DNA of 64,000 bases from Kocuria sp. (GCA_030524035.1 JAUNHG010000005.1:18111-82110); one strand, 5' to 3'. Shown: positions 35,683-45,610, counted from the first letter of the stretch. The notes: generated from the sequence alone by a model not told the origin. Numbers and translations are program-made.

Positions 35683-36774
35683 ATGCGCATCGGCATTCCC
35701 CGGGAGACCAAAAACCAAGAGGATCGCGTGGCGATCACCCCGCCTGGAGTGCACCAGCTGGTGTTACACGGCCACGATGTTGTGTTGGAACACGGTGCCG
35801 GTGTGGGATCCCGCATCCCGGATGCAGAATATGAGCAGGCAGGCGCACGGATGGTGCCCGTGGAAGAAGCGTGGGGCGCTGACATGGTGCTCAAGGTCAA
35901 GGAGCCGACTCCCGCCGAATATCAATATTTACGTGCTGACATGGTGCTGTTCACGTACCTGCATTTGGCGGCTTCGGAAGAACTGACCCGGGCGTTGGTT
36001 GATGCTGGAACTACCGCCCTTGCCTACGAAAATGTGGAAACCGACGACGGCGCGTTGCCTTTATTGGCGCCAATGTCGGAAGTAGCGGGTCGCATGGCTG
36101 CTCTGGTGGGTTCTCACCTATTGCTGTCCACCAGTGGTGGACGTGGAATTCTGATGCCGGGGATCCCCGGGGTTCGTCCAGCGGTAGCCACCGTGATTGG
36201 CGCGGGCAATGCCGGTTCTCATGCGCTGGATCAATTGGTGGGATTGGGTGCGGAGGTGACGGTATTGGATCTGTCAATACCCGCGCTGCGTCGTGTGGAT
36301 GAAAAATACGGTGGACGGGTGCGCACCGTGGTTTCTAGTCCGTACGAGATTGAAAAGTGCGTATTGCGTTCGGATGTGGTGATTGGTGCGGTCCTGATTC
36401 CTGGACGTAAAGCCCCCACGGTGGTGCCACATGATCTGGTGGAACGCATGATGGAAGGTTCCGTGGTCGTGGATATTGCTGTGGACCAAGGAGGATGCTG
36501 TGAAGACACCAGAGCAACCTCTCACGACGCTCCGACATTCAGGGTTGGCCCCACTACTTTTTACTGTGTGGCCAATATGCCCGGCGCTGTGCCCGTGACC
36601 TCCACCTACGGGTTGACCAACGCCACGTTGCCCTATGCGACGCGTTTGGCGGATGCGGGGTGGCGCAAGGCCTGTGCAGCGGATGCTGCCTTGAGGCGTG
36701 GGGTTGTGGTGGCGGGTGGGCGCGTCCAGCACCCGGCGATTGCTGCAGAATTCCCGGGACTGCCTGTCGCGTGA
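35683..36774 (+). CDS. ald: Alanine dehydrogenase
   Basis: 363 residues, close to the usual 371. Converts L-alanine and NAD to pyruvate, ammonia and NADH. Motifs are [20 protein letters not shown], the pyruvate-binding lysine in VLKVKEP, the histidine in TYLHLAA, the Rossmann [20 protein letters not shown], and [20 protein letters not shown] precedes the ATG. It sits between the ABC ATPase gene (divergent) and the sugar-binding protein gene (convergent) and is not functionally linked to either. Actinobacterial ald genes are often under Lrp/AldR control, but no such regulator gene is adjacent. Confidence 0.95.
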   Translation: MRIGIPRETKNQEDRVAITPPGVHQLVLHGHDVVLEHGAGVGSRIPDAEYEQAGARMVPVEEAWGADMVLKVKEPTPAEYQYLRADMVLFTYLHLAASEELTRALVDAGTTALAYENVETDDGALPLLAPMSEVAGRMAALVGSHLLLSTSGGRGILMPGIPGVRPAVATVIGAGNAGSHALDQLVGLGAEVTVLDLSIPALRRVDEKYGGRVRTVVSSPYEIEKCVLRSDVVIGAVLIPGRKAPTVVPHDLVERMMEGSVVVDIAVDQGGCCEDTRATSHDAPTFRVGPTTFYCVANMPGAVPVTSTYGLTNATLPYATRLADAGWRKACAADAALRRGVVVAGGRVQHPAIAAEFPGLPVA

Positions 36775-36801
36775 TCCCGCATGCTTTCCCGTAGCGGGCT
36801 G

Positions 36802-38160
36802 TTACTGGTCCTCCTCTGTCAGAAAAAGATCGTTGATCGCGGGGTTTGTGCGATTTAGCACCTGCGATGACGGCGGACGCTTAGCCCAGATTTCCTGAAA
36901 TGCTGGTGTAGTCAGTGCCGCAACATCCGCGCCGTGACGGGTCACTGGAAGGTAGAACGTTTCGCCGTCCTCCACCGGGTCAGTGAAAGCGGACGTATCG
37001 AACCCCCGCTCGGTCCAAATTTCTTCAGTGCGCTGTACCGAATCATTGCGGGCGGGGAACACCACAGCGGCCTCCGCCACCACGGACTGACATTCGCGTG
37101 ATCCTAGAAAGGAGACCCACTGCGCTGCAGCTTCCGGGTTGTCAGTATCGGCGGAAATCGAATCCGCTAACCCATTAATTACTGACGGTGCCGTGCCATG
37201 AGGGCCTTCTGGCATGCGAGCGGTTCCCACCTGGAAATCCTCGGATACCGAATAGGCGGGAATCATCCAAGAACCATCCGCCACCACGGCCACGGAGCCA
37301 GACATCAGTTGGTTGAGTGTTCCGTCGTCCTGGTTGAACTGGCCAAATTTGGGCATATATCCCTTATCGGAAAGTCCAAAATACCAGTCAAGGGTTTCGT
37401 GTAGTGCGGGGTCGTCGTAGTTATATTCAGTGCCCCACAGTGGTTGATTCGTGGCCTGCCACCCCGCCCCGTTGGCAAATGACGCCCACTGCCCCTGTCC
37501 GGTGGTTCCGCCACCAGCTTCGGACAGCCCAAACCCATACACGGCAACGTTGTTCTTATCAAAACCGGGCTCATCCCCACGGATCCCGTTTTTATCCACC
37601 GTCAAATGCGCCACTGTCTCCTCAAAACTTCCACCGTCATGAGGATTCCACGCCAGTGATCCTAATTCTTCGGGGCTTACTCCGGCGTCTTGTAATAGGT
37701 CACTGTTGTAGAACAACGCAATGGTGTCCCAGTCTTTAGGGCTGCCGTATCTGTGTCCGTCATCCCCGGTCCAGATCTCCATTAAACCGTCTTGGTAATC
37801 AGCGGCCTTCTGACCCGCTGTGGCTTTCTGCTCATCCAATGGCAGCAAAACCTCCAAGTCGGCGTACTGAGGGTACCGAGACACATGGTTAACGAACACA
37901 TCCGGCCCAGTGTCCGCCAAAAATCCTGCGGTTAATCGCTGCCAATAATCATCCCACCCTGTCTGAGTGATATTGACGTTATACTGCGGGTTTTGCTCTT
38001 CAAAAAGATCGGCGCACTTTTGATAGGCAGGTAATTGCTGTGTATCCCACATCCAATAGTCGATGGTATTGCTGCGGGTCTGTTCAGCTCCGCAGCCACT
38101 GAGTGCCAAAATCGTGGCAGAAAAAATCGCAGCCGGAACGAAAAAATTCTTTATGGTCAT
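36802..38160 (-). CDS. Sugar ABC transporter substrate-binding lipoprotein
   Basis: 452-residue family-1 extracellular solute-binding protein. The signal peptide ends in the lipobox LSGC (Cys near residue 23). The two-lobe fold is suggested by CADLFEEQNPQYNVNITQTG, GPDVFVNHVSRYPQYAD, YGSPKDWDTIALFYN and SVAVVADGSWM. It is the last gene of the operon aga-permease-permease-binding protein, an uncommon order. Ligand is probably an alpha-galactoside such as melibiose or raffinose, inferred from the alpha-galactosidase. AGGGA precedes the ATG. Confidence 0.88.
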   Translation of the reverse strand: MTIKNFFVPAAIFSATILALSGCGAEQTRSNTIDYWMWDTQQLPAYQKCADLFEEQNPQYNVNITQTGWDDYWQRLTAGFLADTGPDVFVNHVSRYPQYADLEVLLPLDEQKATAGQKAADYQDGLMEIWTGDDGHRYGSPKDWDTIALFYNSDLLQDAGVSPEELGSLAWNPHDGGSFEETVAHLTVDKNGIRGDEPGFDKNNVAVYGFGLSEAGGGTTGQGQWASFANGAGWQATNQPLWGTEYNYDDPALHETLDWYFGLSDKGYMPKFGQFNQDDGTLNQLMSGSVAVVADGSWMIPAYSVSEDFQVGTARMPEGPHGTAPSVINGLADSISADTDNPEAAAQWVSFLGSRECQSVVAEAAVVFPARNDSVQRTEEIWTERGFDTSAFTDPVEDGETFYLPVTRHGADVAALTTPAFQEIWAKRPPSSQVLNRTNPAINDLFLTEEDQ

Positions 38161-38171
38161 GGTGTGGGTCC

Positions 38172-39152
38172 CTACTTAATTCCCGAAAAGCCAATGGAGT
38201 TCACAATGCGTTTAGCGAAGGCAAGAAACAGAAGGAACATGGGAAGCGCTGCAATGAGCGAAGCGGCCATGAGCCCTGCCCAGTCTGTGCCGGATTGTGG
38301 AGACTGTGTTCGAAATACTCCCAAGGCGACCGTGAGTACCTGTGAGGATTCGGTATAGGAGACCATCAGCGGCCACAGGTAATCATTCCACGCGGTTATA
38401 TAGGTCAGAATCGATAACGTGGCCATAGGGGAGGCTGCCATCGGCAGGATAACTTTGAAGAAAGTCCCGATGCGTGAAGTTCCGTCCAGCCGGGAGGCCT
38501 CCTCAATTTCCACAGGAATTCCCAAGAAAAACTGCCGGAGAAAAAATACGGCAAACGGTGTCATAAACATGGTCGGGAGTGCAATGCCCACCACGGTGTC
38601 AATCAACCCCAACTGTTTGATGAACACAAAATTAGGCAACAACGTGAAAACCGTCGGCACCATGAGTCCGGCTAGGAAGAGGGCGAATACTTTGTCCCGT
38701 CCTGGCCAGTGCAGCCGAGAAAAGGCATAGGCTGCCATGGCGGAGAACAACACCTGACACACCGTCACCAGCGTGGCTACTAGGACTGAGTTGAGTAGGT
38801 AACGCCAAAAATTCAGTTCCGCGCCGGAGCCGCCTTCGGCCAGCGCCTGTTCAGTGGACTGCATGCCGAGTACTCGTTCAAAAGCCCCCGTGGTGAATTC
38901 AGGCGGGGTTAGCGCCCCCGAATCAGACAACAAGCCCGGGTTAGTGGATAGCGCGCTGCGCAAAATCCAATAGAACGGCAACAGCGTGATCATCAAAATC
39001 ACTACCATGACCACCCACGCCGTCACTTTGCCAAGGGTCGGCATGTGGCGTCGGGTTGGTGATCTATCGGTTGAAGCTGTGCCTAGGGGATGGGGGGCTC
39101 CATGGTCGGTGGTATTCATGGCTTCTGCCTTTTTCCTGGATTCCTGACTCAT
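38172..39152 (-). CDS. Sugar ABC transporter permease (MalG/CUT1 type)
   Basis: 326-residue inner-membrane permease with about six helices. The cytosolic EAA loop EEASRLDGTSRIGTFFKVILP (ATPase docking) is present, and the C-terminal pattern AGLMAASLIAALPMFLLFLAF is typical. The N-terminus carries about 45 extra hydrophilic residues. It overlaps the upstream permease gene by ATGA and ends 12 bases before the binding-protein gene. It pairs with the MalF-type permease to form the channel. Confidence 0.9.
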   Translation of the reverse strand: MSQESRKKAEAMNTTDHGAPHPLGTASTDRSPTRRHMPTLGKVTAWVVMVVILMITLLPFYWILRSALSTNPGLLSDSGALTPPEFTTGAFERVLGMQSTEQALAEGGSGAELNFWRYLLNSVLVATLVTVCQVLFSAMAAYAFSRLHWPGRDKVFALFLAGLMVPTVFTLLPNFVFIKQLGLIDTVVGIALPTMFMTPFAVFFLRQFFLGIPVEIEEASRLDGTSRIGTFFKVILPMAASPMATLSILTYITAWNDYLWPLMVSYTESSQVLTVALGVFRTQSPQSGTDWAGLMAASLIAALPMFLLFLAFAKRIVNSIGFSGIK

Positions 39153-40093
39153 GCCACGTCCGAACTATCCGCCCGGGATAACCGGTATTGCACGGCCGTG
39201 ATGATCCCTAGCACAACCAGTAACCCTACGGACATGGCAGAGGCATAACCGAACTGGAACCGGTCAAAAGCCATGTCATAGATGTACAGCTGCAACACAT
39301 TGGTGGCGTTGGCTGGCCCTCCCGCTGTGGTCACGGCTACGGTGTCAAACACTTGAAATGACCCGATGATGGTCATGATCAGCACCAACGCCATAATGGG
39401 CCGCAACAGGGGCAGGGTTACGGAGAAAAAAGTGCGCACTTCTCCGGCGCCGTCCAGACGTGCTGCTTCGTACACGCTGGTAGGCAGAGTCTGGAGACCG
39501 GCGAAGATCAACAGAGCGGTGTACCCCATATGCCGCCATACGTTAACTAGAGCAATAGTGGGTATAGCCCACACACTGTCCGTAAAGAATCCCACGGGAT
39601 CCATGCCGAACCACCCCAAGATGCGGTTACCAACGCCAAACTGGGTGTCCAAAATCCATACCCACACCAGGCCAGCCACCACGTTGGAGATCAAGTACGG
39701 GGTGAGTATCAGCCCACGCAGCAGCGTGGACTGGGTCAATCGATACATCAGTAACGCGATCACCATGGCCACGATGGTTTGGATGCTGATGTTCAACAGC
39801 ACGTAGTACACCGTGGTTTTCATGGAATCCCAGAAAATAGGGTCTGCAATCAGCCGTTGGTAATTCGCCAGACCCACAAACTCTGCTGGTGTGAGCAGGT
39901 TGTAATCCGTAAAACTTAACCAAATCCCGCGGATTAACGGCCAGATCAGGAATACCCCCAGACCTAGCGAGGCAGGGGCAATGAAACCCAGGGCGACCCG
40001 GGTATCGTCTCGTCGCTTTCGGCGCGGGGCATATTTCTGTGCCGCAGCGTTTGGTGTGGTGGTGAGTTTTGGGGGATGGCTTAGGGTAGTCAT
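39149..40093 (-). CDS. Sugar ABC transporter permease (MalF/CUT1 type)
   Basis: 314-residue permease with six helices, starting with a basic cytosolic segment and GFIAPASLGLGVFLIWPLIRGIWLSF. The EAA loop reads YEAARLDGAGEVRTFFSVTLPLLRP. GAGGAACCC before the ATG is the ribosome binding site. It begins 12 bases after the alpha-galactosidase gene and overlaps the MalG-type gene, so uptake and hydrolysis are co-expressed. Confidence 0.9.
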   Translation of the reverse strand: MTTLSHPPKLTTTPNAAAQKYAPRRKRRDDTRVALGFIAPASLGLGVFLIWPLIRGIWLSFTDYNLLTPAEFVGLANYQRLIADPIFWDSMKTTVYYVLLNISIQTIVAMVIALLMYRLTQSTLLRGLILTPYLISNVVAGLVWVWILDTQFGVGNRILGWFGMDPVGFFTDSVWAIPTIALVNVWRHMGYTALLIFAGLQTLPTSVYEAARLDGAGEVRTFFSVTLPLLRPIMALVLIMTIIGSFQVFDTVAVTTAGGPANATNVLQLYIYDMAFDRFQFGYASAMSVGLLVVLGIITAVQYRLSRADSSDVA

Positions 40094-40105
40094 GGGTTCC
40101 TCAGC

Positions 40106-42337
40106 TCAGGGGCGCACTGCGTTCACATGCAGCAAACGGATACGGTCGGGGCGTAGATCTGGGCAGTGCAATCCCACTTCCTGAAGAACGCTGCCTTTCA
40201 TGGGGGTACCGTCAGGCCAGCCTGGGGAAGGTACAAATCCGGCGTCATCGGCTTGTGGGGTGACATCTGTGACTAGGTAGTGCGTCTCAGGGGCCAGCCC
40301 GGCCAAGGTGAGGCGACCTGCAGGATCCGTCATAGATACCCCCGTGCACACGATGGCAAAGAGGGCTTCGTGGCCATCGGCTGCGACTACGCCGTGCACG
40401 TCCCACTCAGGGTCTATGGGATCCTGGCGGACCAAAGTCCCGTGGTGCAGGAGGTCGCGGTGGTGTTTGTATAGCGCTACCCAATCGTGGAGCTCCGCTA
40501 GCTCGGCTTCTGTGGCTTGTGTGAGGTCCCATTCCACTCCAAAGTGTCCCCATAGGGCGGTGCCCGCACGGAAATTCACTGTGTGGAGGCGATCTGTTTG
40601 ATGGGAGTGGCCTGCGGCCACATGACTTCCCATCAACTCGGGCGGGATCAGCTGTTGGGTCCACCGGTGCATTTCTTGGCGTTCAGCGGGGTCGACGCAG
40701 TCGGACGTCCAGAACCGGTCCACATGTTCCAGCACTCCCAGGTCCACCCGTGCCCCACCTGATGAGCAGGATTCAATCTCCAGTTGCGGGAAACGTTCTT
40801 TGAGCTCAGCCATGAGGCGATAGGCCGCTGCGGTTTGGCGGTGCACACCCGGGGTGCCGTCCACCGAGGAGCCGGCGTCGAGGAGATCCCGGTTGTGATC
40901 CCATTTGATGTAAGCGATGTTGTGGTCCGTAAGGATTGCCACCATGTGATCGCGGACGTGCGCGTAGGCCTGTGGGTTGCCAATATCTAGGACCTGTTGG
41001 AACCGACTGGAGATGGGCAGACGGTCCTCCGGCGCAAGAACCCATTCTGGGTGAGCGCGGGCAAGGTCGGAATCCATATTGATCATTTCCGGTTCGAACC
41101 ACAGCCCGAATTCCATACCCAGGCTGGTGACATGTTCGATCAAAGGAGTCAGCCCATCCGGCCATACATCGGGGGAAACCACCCAGTCGCCGAGCCCTGA
41201 TGAATCGTTGCGACGGGAACCAAACCAGCCATCGTCGAGCACAAAACGTTCTATGCCAATCTGTGCTGCCAGATCAGCCAGCCTTTGTAACTTGTCCAGC
41301 CTGTGGTCGAAATACACGGCTTCCCACACATTTAAGGTTGCCGGACGAGGCCGTTGGGGGTGTTGCAGACGGGACCGAATCCAGGTGTGCAAGCGATTAG
41401 CTTGGTCATCTAGCCCGCAGCCGAATATGCCGTAAATCCACGGGGTGGTGTAGGAATCCTGCTGTGCCAGAACGATTTCACCGGGCATAAGCAATTCGCC
41501 GCCACCCAGAACGCGCTGCCCGGAATATTCACGCTCAGCCCACGTTCGATGGTTGCCGGAAAATCCGGTGTGCAGCCCCCACACCTGACCATTGCGGAAC
41601 CCAAAACCTGATTCACCAGCGATCATGAGGTGTACGGCGTCGGCGCCCGTGCGGCCTTTGCGCCCTTCCCGAACGTGAGCCCCCACGGCGAATGGGTGCC
41701 GTTGTGCTCGTCGTTCCTGCCCCCAATGCCCGGCGAAGTCCTGTAGGTCGGTGGCCCGTGATGGTACGGGGAACACTATGTTTAGTTCATCCAGTCGGTA
41801 ATCACCGGAAGCGGTGTTGGTTACGGTTGCCTGCGCTCGCAGTACACCGTGCGGAGTGAGTTCGACAGTGACCTGTATGTCCAGGCCTTGTGGGGATGTG
41901 ATGTCGAACGTGAGGTATCCGGGCCCTAATTCCGTGAACGTTTCTGTCACGGTGATTGGGGATTGGGGCCCTTGAGCGGTTGCTGCGGGGCAGAACGTGG
42001 TGGTGTGTGTGTGCAAATCAGGAGCCCAGGCCTGGCCGTCGCGGTGACCAACTAATCCCGGACGCCCCGCCCATCCCCACCGGGGTTCGGGAATTAGTCC
42101 TACGTGCATGGGGGCGTCTGGGCCGTTGGGCGCTCGGTCTGCCTGCAGGCTGCGCTGAATGGCGTCGGCATCCTGTGCGGTAAGCGCACCCAGATCCGCC
42201 CCCCAATGTGCGATTGTGGGAATTCGACCATCGGGGCGTGACAGCAGAACAGATACCCCACCGGCGCGCAGATGAATCTGCTGTTGTTTACCGGCGACGC
42301 TGCTGACATGAATAATGTCCTGGGAAGTGTGATGCAC
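40106..42337 (-). CDS. aga: Alpha-galactosidase, GH36
   Basis: 743-residue cytosolic GH36 enzyme (no signal) that releases galactose from melibiose, raffinose and similar alpha-galactosides. The catalytic nucleophile is in YIKWDHNRD, the acid/base in WTSDCVDPAER, and substrate-binding motifs include FVLDDGWFG, WFEPEMIN and ESCSSGGARVD. An N-terminal beta-sandwich occupies about the first 300 residues. The start is the GTG at 42337, with GAGGG nine bases upstream; no in-frame ATG lies near. First gene of the galactoside uptake operon, divergent from the DeoR-galT-galK genes across a 136-base spacer with a candidate operator. Confidence 0.95.
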   Translation of the reverse strand: MHHTSQDIIHVSSVAGKQQQIHLRAGGVSVLLSRPDGRIPTIAHWGADLGALTAQDADAIQRSLQADRAPNGPDAPMHVGLIPEPRWGWAGRPGLVGHRDGQAWAPDLHTHTTTFCPAATAQGPQSPITVTETFTELGPGYLTFDITSPQGLDIQVTVELTPHGVLRAQATVTNTASGDYRLDELNIVFPVPSRATDLQDFAGHWGQERRAQRHPFAVGAHVREGRKGRTGADAVHLMIAGESGFGFRNGQVWGLHTGFSGNHRTWAEREYSGQRVLGGGELLMPGEIVLAQQDSYTTPWIYGIFGCGLDDQANRLHTWIRSRLQHPQRPRPATLNVWEAVYFDHRLDKLQRLADLAAQIGIERFVLDDGWFGSRRNDSSGLGDWVVSPDVWPDGLTPLIEHVTSLGMEFGLWFEPEMINMDSDLARAHPEWVLAPEDRLPISSRFQQVLDIGNPQAYAHVRDHMVAILTDHNIAYIKWDHNRDLLDAGSSVDGTPGVHRQTAAAYRLMAELKERFPQLEIESCSSGGARVDLGVLEHVDRFWTSDCVDPAERQEMHRWTQQLIPPELMGSHVAAGHSHQTDRLHTVNFRAGTALWGHFGVEWDLTQATEAELAELHDWVALYKHHRDLLHHGTLVRQDPIDPEWDVHGVVAADGHEALFAIVCTGVSMTDPAGRLTLAGLAPETHYLVTDVTPQADDAGFVPSPGWPDGTPMKGSVLQEVGLHCPDLRPDRIRLLHVNAVRP

Positions 42338-42401
42338 CTTCTGGAACCCTCACTACTTGGTATGTGATTCAGGTCATCGTAAGGTGAACAGAAACGAACA
42401 T

Positions 42402-42419
42402 CAATATTGTTAAAACAAT
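42402..42419. promoter_or_regulatory. Candidate operator between aga and DeoR-galTK
   Basis: CAATATTG (42402-42409, palindromic) overlaps ATTGTT-AA-AACAAT (42406-42419), an inverted repeat. In the AT-rich divergent spacer this is the best candidate site for the DeoR-type regulator encoded next to it. Confidence 0.45.
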
Positions 42420-42473
42420 CATGCGGTCCTGGTGAAAAGTGGCATGATGGGGCGAGGGCGAGAGGGGGAGACA

Positions 42474-43256
42474 GTGACCGATTTGTTGCCGGCGGAACGT
42501 CGGGCACGCATCGTGGAGCAGGCTCGTGCACACGGTTCCGTGCGGGTGGCGTACCTTGCGCACACGTTGAGCGTTTCGGAAATGACCGTTCGGCGGGATC
42601 TGGACTACCTCGCTAGCCAAGGGGAACTGCACAAAGTCCACGGGGGTGCACGTTTGGCGGCTCCCGGTTCAGCATCGGAGGAGCCCGGATTTCTGCGGAA
42701 GTCCCGGTTGAATCAAGAGCAAAAGAGTGCGGTAGCCCGCGCTGCTGCAGCTTTTGTGACACCGGGCATGTCAGTTTTTGTGAACTCGGGCACCACAACA
42801 TTCGCGCTGGCCAGGGAGCTCCGTACGGTTGAGGACCTCACCGTTGTCACAAACTCGCCCCGTATCGCACAGGTTTTTGATGATCGTCCAGCTCCTGGGA
42901 GCCAGGTAGTCATGCTGGGGGGAGTGCGGACTCCGTCGGATGCCTTGGTGGGGCCGTTGGCTGTCCGGAGCTTGGAAACTTTGCACGCAGACGTGTGTTT
43001 CATGGGGGTTCATGGCTTTGATTCTGATGCAGGCCTGAGCACTCCCAATATGTTGGAGGCCCAAGTCAACAAGATGTTTTTGGAGCAGTCCCACCGTGGT
43101 GTGGTGGTTGCTGATTCCACCAAGTGGGGAACCGTGGGGTTGTACGGGTTTGCACCGTTAGAAGCTGTTGATGATTTGGTGACTGACTCTCGGCTTCCGC
43201 GTAACGCTGTCACTGAGCTGGAGGAAAAGATCACCCGTGTCCACTGCATTGACTGA
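42474..43256 (+). CDS. DeoR-family transcriptional regulator of galactose genes
   Basis: 260 residues: DeoR helix-turn-helix (residues about 7-55, ERRARIVEQARAHGSVRV and VSEMTVRRDLDYLASQGEL, ending KVHGGA), then a DeoR sensor domain with FVNSGTTTFALA, VTNSPRIAQ, LGGVRTP and VVADSTKWG. The GTG at 42474 is chosen because GAGGGGGAG lies right before it; earlier in-frame starts at 42432 and 42444 have no such site. It overlaps galT by 20 bases. It probably represses aga and galTK in the absence of a galactose-derived phosphosugar (family knowledge plus context). Confidence 0.85.
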   Translation: MTDLLPAERRARIVEQARAHGSVRVAYLAHTLSVSEMTVRRDLDYLASQGELHKVHGGARLAAPGSASEEPGFLRKSRLNQEQKSAVARAAAAFVTPGMSVFVNSGTTTFALARELRTVEDLTVVTNSPRIAQVFDDRPAPGSQVVMLGGVRTPSDALVGPLAVRSLETLHADVCFMGVHGFDSDAGLSTPNMLEAQVNKMFLEQSHRGVVVADSTKWGTVGLYGFAPLEAVDDLVTDSRLPRNAVTELEEKITRVHCID

Positions 43257-44358
43257 TCTAGGGGCTGCATCCGTTCCGCACATCACTCACCGGTTGTTTG
43301 ACGGTCGTCACATTGTATTTTTTAGCCGCGATTCTGCAGATTTACCGGCGAGCCTTCATGACCCCCGCCCGGGAATGGAGCGACCTGGGTGTGGTCAGCT
43401 GCGTCAGGATCCATTAACGGGTGACTGGATTGCTTTAGCAACCCATCGGCAGAATCGTACCCACTTACCTCCGGTTGACCAGTGTCCCTTGTGCCCTATG
43501 CAGCCCGGGCGGGAAACGGAAATCCCCACAGACTTTGACGTGGTCGCCTTTGAAAATCGTTTTCCCGCTTTGGGCCCAGGCTCGGTGGAACTACCGCCCC
43601 CGCTGACAGTTCCACAGCCGGGCACCACCTACCCGGCTGGTGGGCGGTGCGAAGTGTTGGTGTACACGCCCGAGCATCACGGAAGTTTGGCTGAGTTAGC
43701 GCCGGAACGTGTGCAGCTCGTGCTGCGAGCGCTAGCGCAGCGCACCCATGCGCTATCTCAACTCCCCGGCATTAAACAGGTTTTCCCGTTTGAAAACCGT
43801 GGTGAGGACATCGGCACTACGTTGCACCACCCACATGGGCAGATTTACGCCTACCCCTACGTGACTCCCACGGCGCTAAAAACTGCACAACGGGCCGCTG
43901 AATACCTGGAAACCACGGGAAGGACGCTGCACCAGGACCTGCTAGATATGGAGCGAGAGTCTGGGGAACGCATGATTCTTTCGGGTGACCATGCAAGTGC
44001 GTATGTCCCCTGGGCTGCCCGCTGGCCGGTGGAAATCCATGTGGTGCCGCACCGTCACGTCCCGGATCTGGCGGCATTGACGGATGCGGAGCTGGACGAT
44101 CTGGCTGCTGTCCTTCAGGATGCTCTGACCCGTGTGGACGCGTTGTACTCCACACCCACACCGTATATAGCTGCTTGGCATCAAGCACCACTAGTCGATG
44201 GTTTGCGTGCCGCAGCCCGCATGCACTTGCAAATCATGAGCCCGCGCAGGGCACAGCACAAACTGAAGTACTTGGCAGGATCGGAGGCAGCCATGGGCGC
44301 ATTCATTGGGGACGTCAGTCCGGAAGAAACCGCTGCACGGTTACGGAGCGCACTGTGA
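43237..44358 (+). CDS. galT: Galactose-1-phosphate uridylyltransferase
   Basis: 373-residue GalT of the Leloir pathway: UDP-glucose plus galactose 1-phosphate to UDP-galactose plus glucose 1-phosphate. Motifs are RQDPLTGDWIALA, the zinc cysteines in CPLCP, VFENRG, the catalytic HHPHGQIYAYPY and WPVEIHVVPHRH. The GTG start at 43237 has GAGGAAAAGA before it, and the gene overlaps the regulator by 20 bases and galK by GTGA. GalE is not in the window. Confidence 0.93.
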   Translation: MSTALTDLGAASVPHITHRLFDGRHIVFFSRDSADLPASLHDPRPGMERPGCGQLRQDPLTGDWIALATHRQNRTHLPPVDQCPLCPMQPGRETEIPTDFDVVAFENRFPALGPGSVELPPPLTVPQPGTTYPAGGRCEVLVYTPEHHGSLAELAPERVQLVLRALAQRTHALSQLPGIKQVFPFENRGEDIGTTLHHPHGQIYAYPYVTPTALKTAQRAAEYLETTGRTLHQDLLDMERESGERMILSGDHASAYVPWAARWPVEIHVVPHRHVPDLAALTDAELDDLAAVLQDALTRVDALYSTPTPYIAAWHQAPLVDGLRAAARMHLQIMSPRRAQHKLKYLAGSEAAMGAFIGDVSPEETAARLRSAL

Positions 44359-45533
44359 ACATGGTGGAACGGCAGCGCGCCGGCCGGTTGGTTGAGTTGT
44401 TTCAGGACGCCATGGGTGCCACTCCTCATGGTGTGTGGAGTGCGCCAGGTCGGGTGAATTTGATTGGTGAACACTTGGATTACAACAACGGGTTGGTGCT
44501 GCCTTTTGCGATTGATCGCTCCGCTATGGTCGCCGTTCGCGTCGTGGGCCAAGGGCAGCGTTGTCGATTAGTGTCCACGTGGGTTGACCCCTCCACCGGG
44601 CAATCGGCACGGGCGCAAGTGGACCTGGACCAGCTGCGGCCGGGATCGGCTACTGGGTGGTCTGCGGGGATTGCCGGTGTGATGTGGGCGTTGCGTGAAA
44701 CCACAGGTATGCCGGTTCCTGCGTGTGATGTTCTCGTGGATTCTACGGTGCCGGTAGGTTCGGGGTTGTCGTCGTCACACGCTGTGGAAGTTGCGGTTGC
44801 CTTAGCGGTAGCGGAACTTATGGACGCCCCGGTAAATCGGCGAGATTTAGCGCGGATTACCCAACGGGCAGAAAATGATTTTGTGGGTGCTCCCACCGGC
44901 ATCATGGACCAGTCCGCTTCGTTGCTGTGTACCACCGGGCACATGATTTTGTTGGATTGCCGCACGCTGTTTGCGGAACAGATTCCTTTGCCTGTGGAGC
45001 AGGCGGGGTTGCGCATGATGGTGGTCGACACCCGGGTCACCCACAGCAATGACGATGGCGGGTATGCTGCACGCCGCGCCGCTTGCGAACAGGCTGCTGC
45101 CATGTTGGGGGTTGAATCGTTAGGGGAGCTGCCGGTGGATGCTGATCTATCCGCGCTTCCGGATGATGTCCTGCCCAAGGCTCGGCATGTGCTCAGTGAA
45201 CGCGCCCGGGTGAATGCCGCCGTTGAGCACGTACGGGCGGAGTGTTGGCAGGCTCTGGGGGAGGAGCTCACCAGATCCCATGTGTCATTGCGTGACGACT
45301 ATCAGGTGTCCTGCCCAGAATTGGATACTGCGGTGGACACCATGATGGCAGCGGGAGCTTTGGGTGCCCGGATGACGGGCGCTGGGTTTGGTGGCTGTGC
45401 GATTGGTTTGGTCAAGGGGGAGGATCTTCCCCGGGTGCAAACAGCGGTGGTGGACGCTTTCGCGGACGCCAGGTGGCGTGAGCCGCGTATCTTTACGGTG
45501 TTGCCGGGCTCAGGGGCCTCACGAGTGCTTTGA
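44355..45533 (+). CDS. galK: Galactokinase
   Basis: 392-residue GHMP kinase that makes galactose 1-phosphate. Motifs are GRVNLIGEHLDYNNGLVLPFAI (GalK signature), PVGSGLSSSHAVEVAVALA (ATP loop), GIMDQSASLL with the catalytic aspartate, and MTGAGFGGCAIGLV. The open frame continues upstream inside galT; the GTG at 44355, overlapping the galT stop as GTGA with ACGGAG before it, is preferred over the ATG at 44361. It is the last gene of the DeoR-galT-galK operon and is followed by a structured 3' region and a terminator. Confidence 0.94.
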   Translation: MNMVERQRAGRLVELFQDAMGATPHGVWSAPGRVNLIGEHLDYNNGLVLPFAIDRSAMVAVRVVGQGQRCRLVSTWVDPSTGQSARAQVDLDQLRPGSATGWSAGIAGVMWALRETTGMPVPACDVLVDSTVPVGSGLSSSHAVEVAVALAVAELMDAPVNRRDLARITQRAENDFVGAPTGIMDQSASLLCTTGHMILLDCRTLFAEQIPLPVEQAGLRMMVVDTRVTHSNDDGGYAARRAACEQAAAMLGVESLGELPVDADLSALPDDVLPKARHVLSERARVNAAVEHVRAECWQALGEELTRSHVSLRDDYQVSCPELDTAVDTMMAAGALGARMTGAGFGGCAIGLVKGEDLPRVQTAVVDAFADARWREPRIFTVLPGSGASRVL

Positions 45534-45610
45534 GTTGGCGGCGGAAAATTTTTTCAAAAACTTTCACAATCTTCCGTCACGATTTCCTCGGTAGCTGGTC
45601 TACGTATCGA

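Noticed and set aside
34285..35754. 489-residue version of the ABC ATPase starting at 35754
   Set aside because: The extra N-terminus has no domain and overlaps the ald upstream region; MATVTYDHV at 35445 is the family start.
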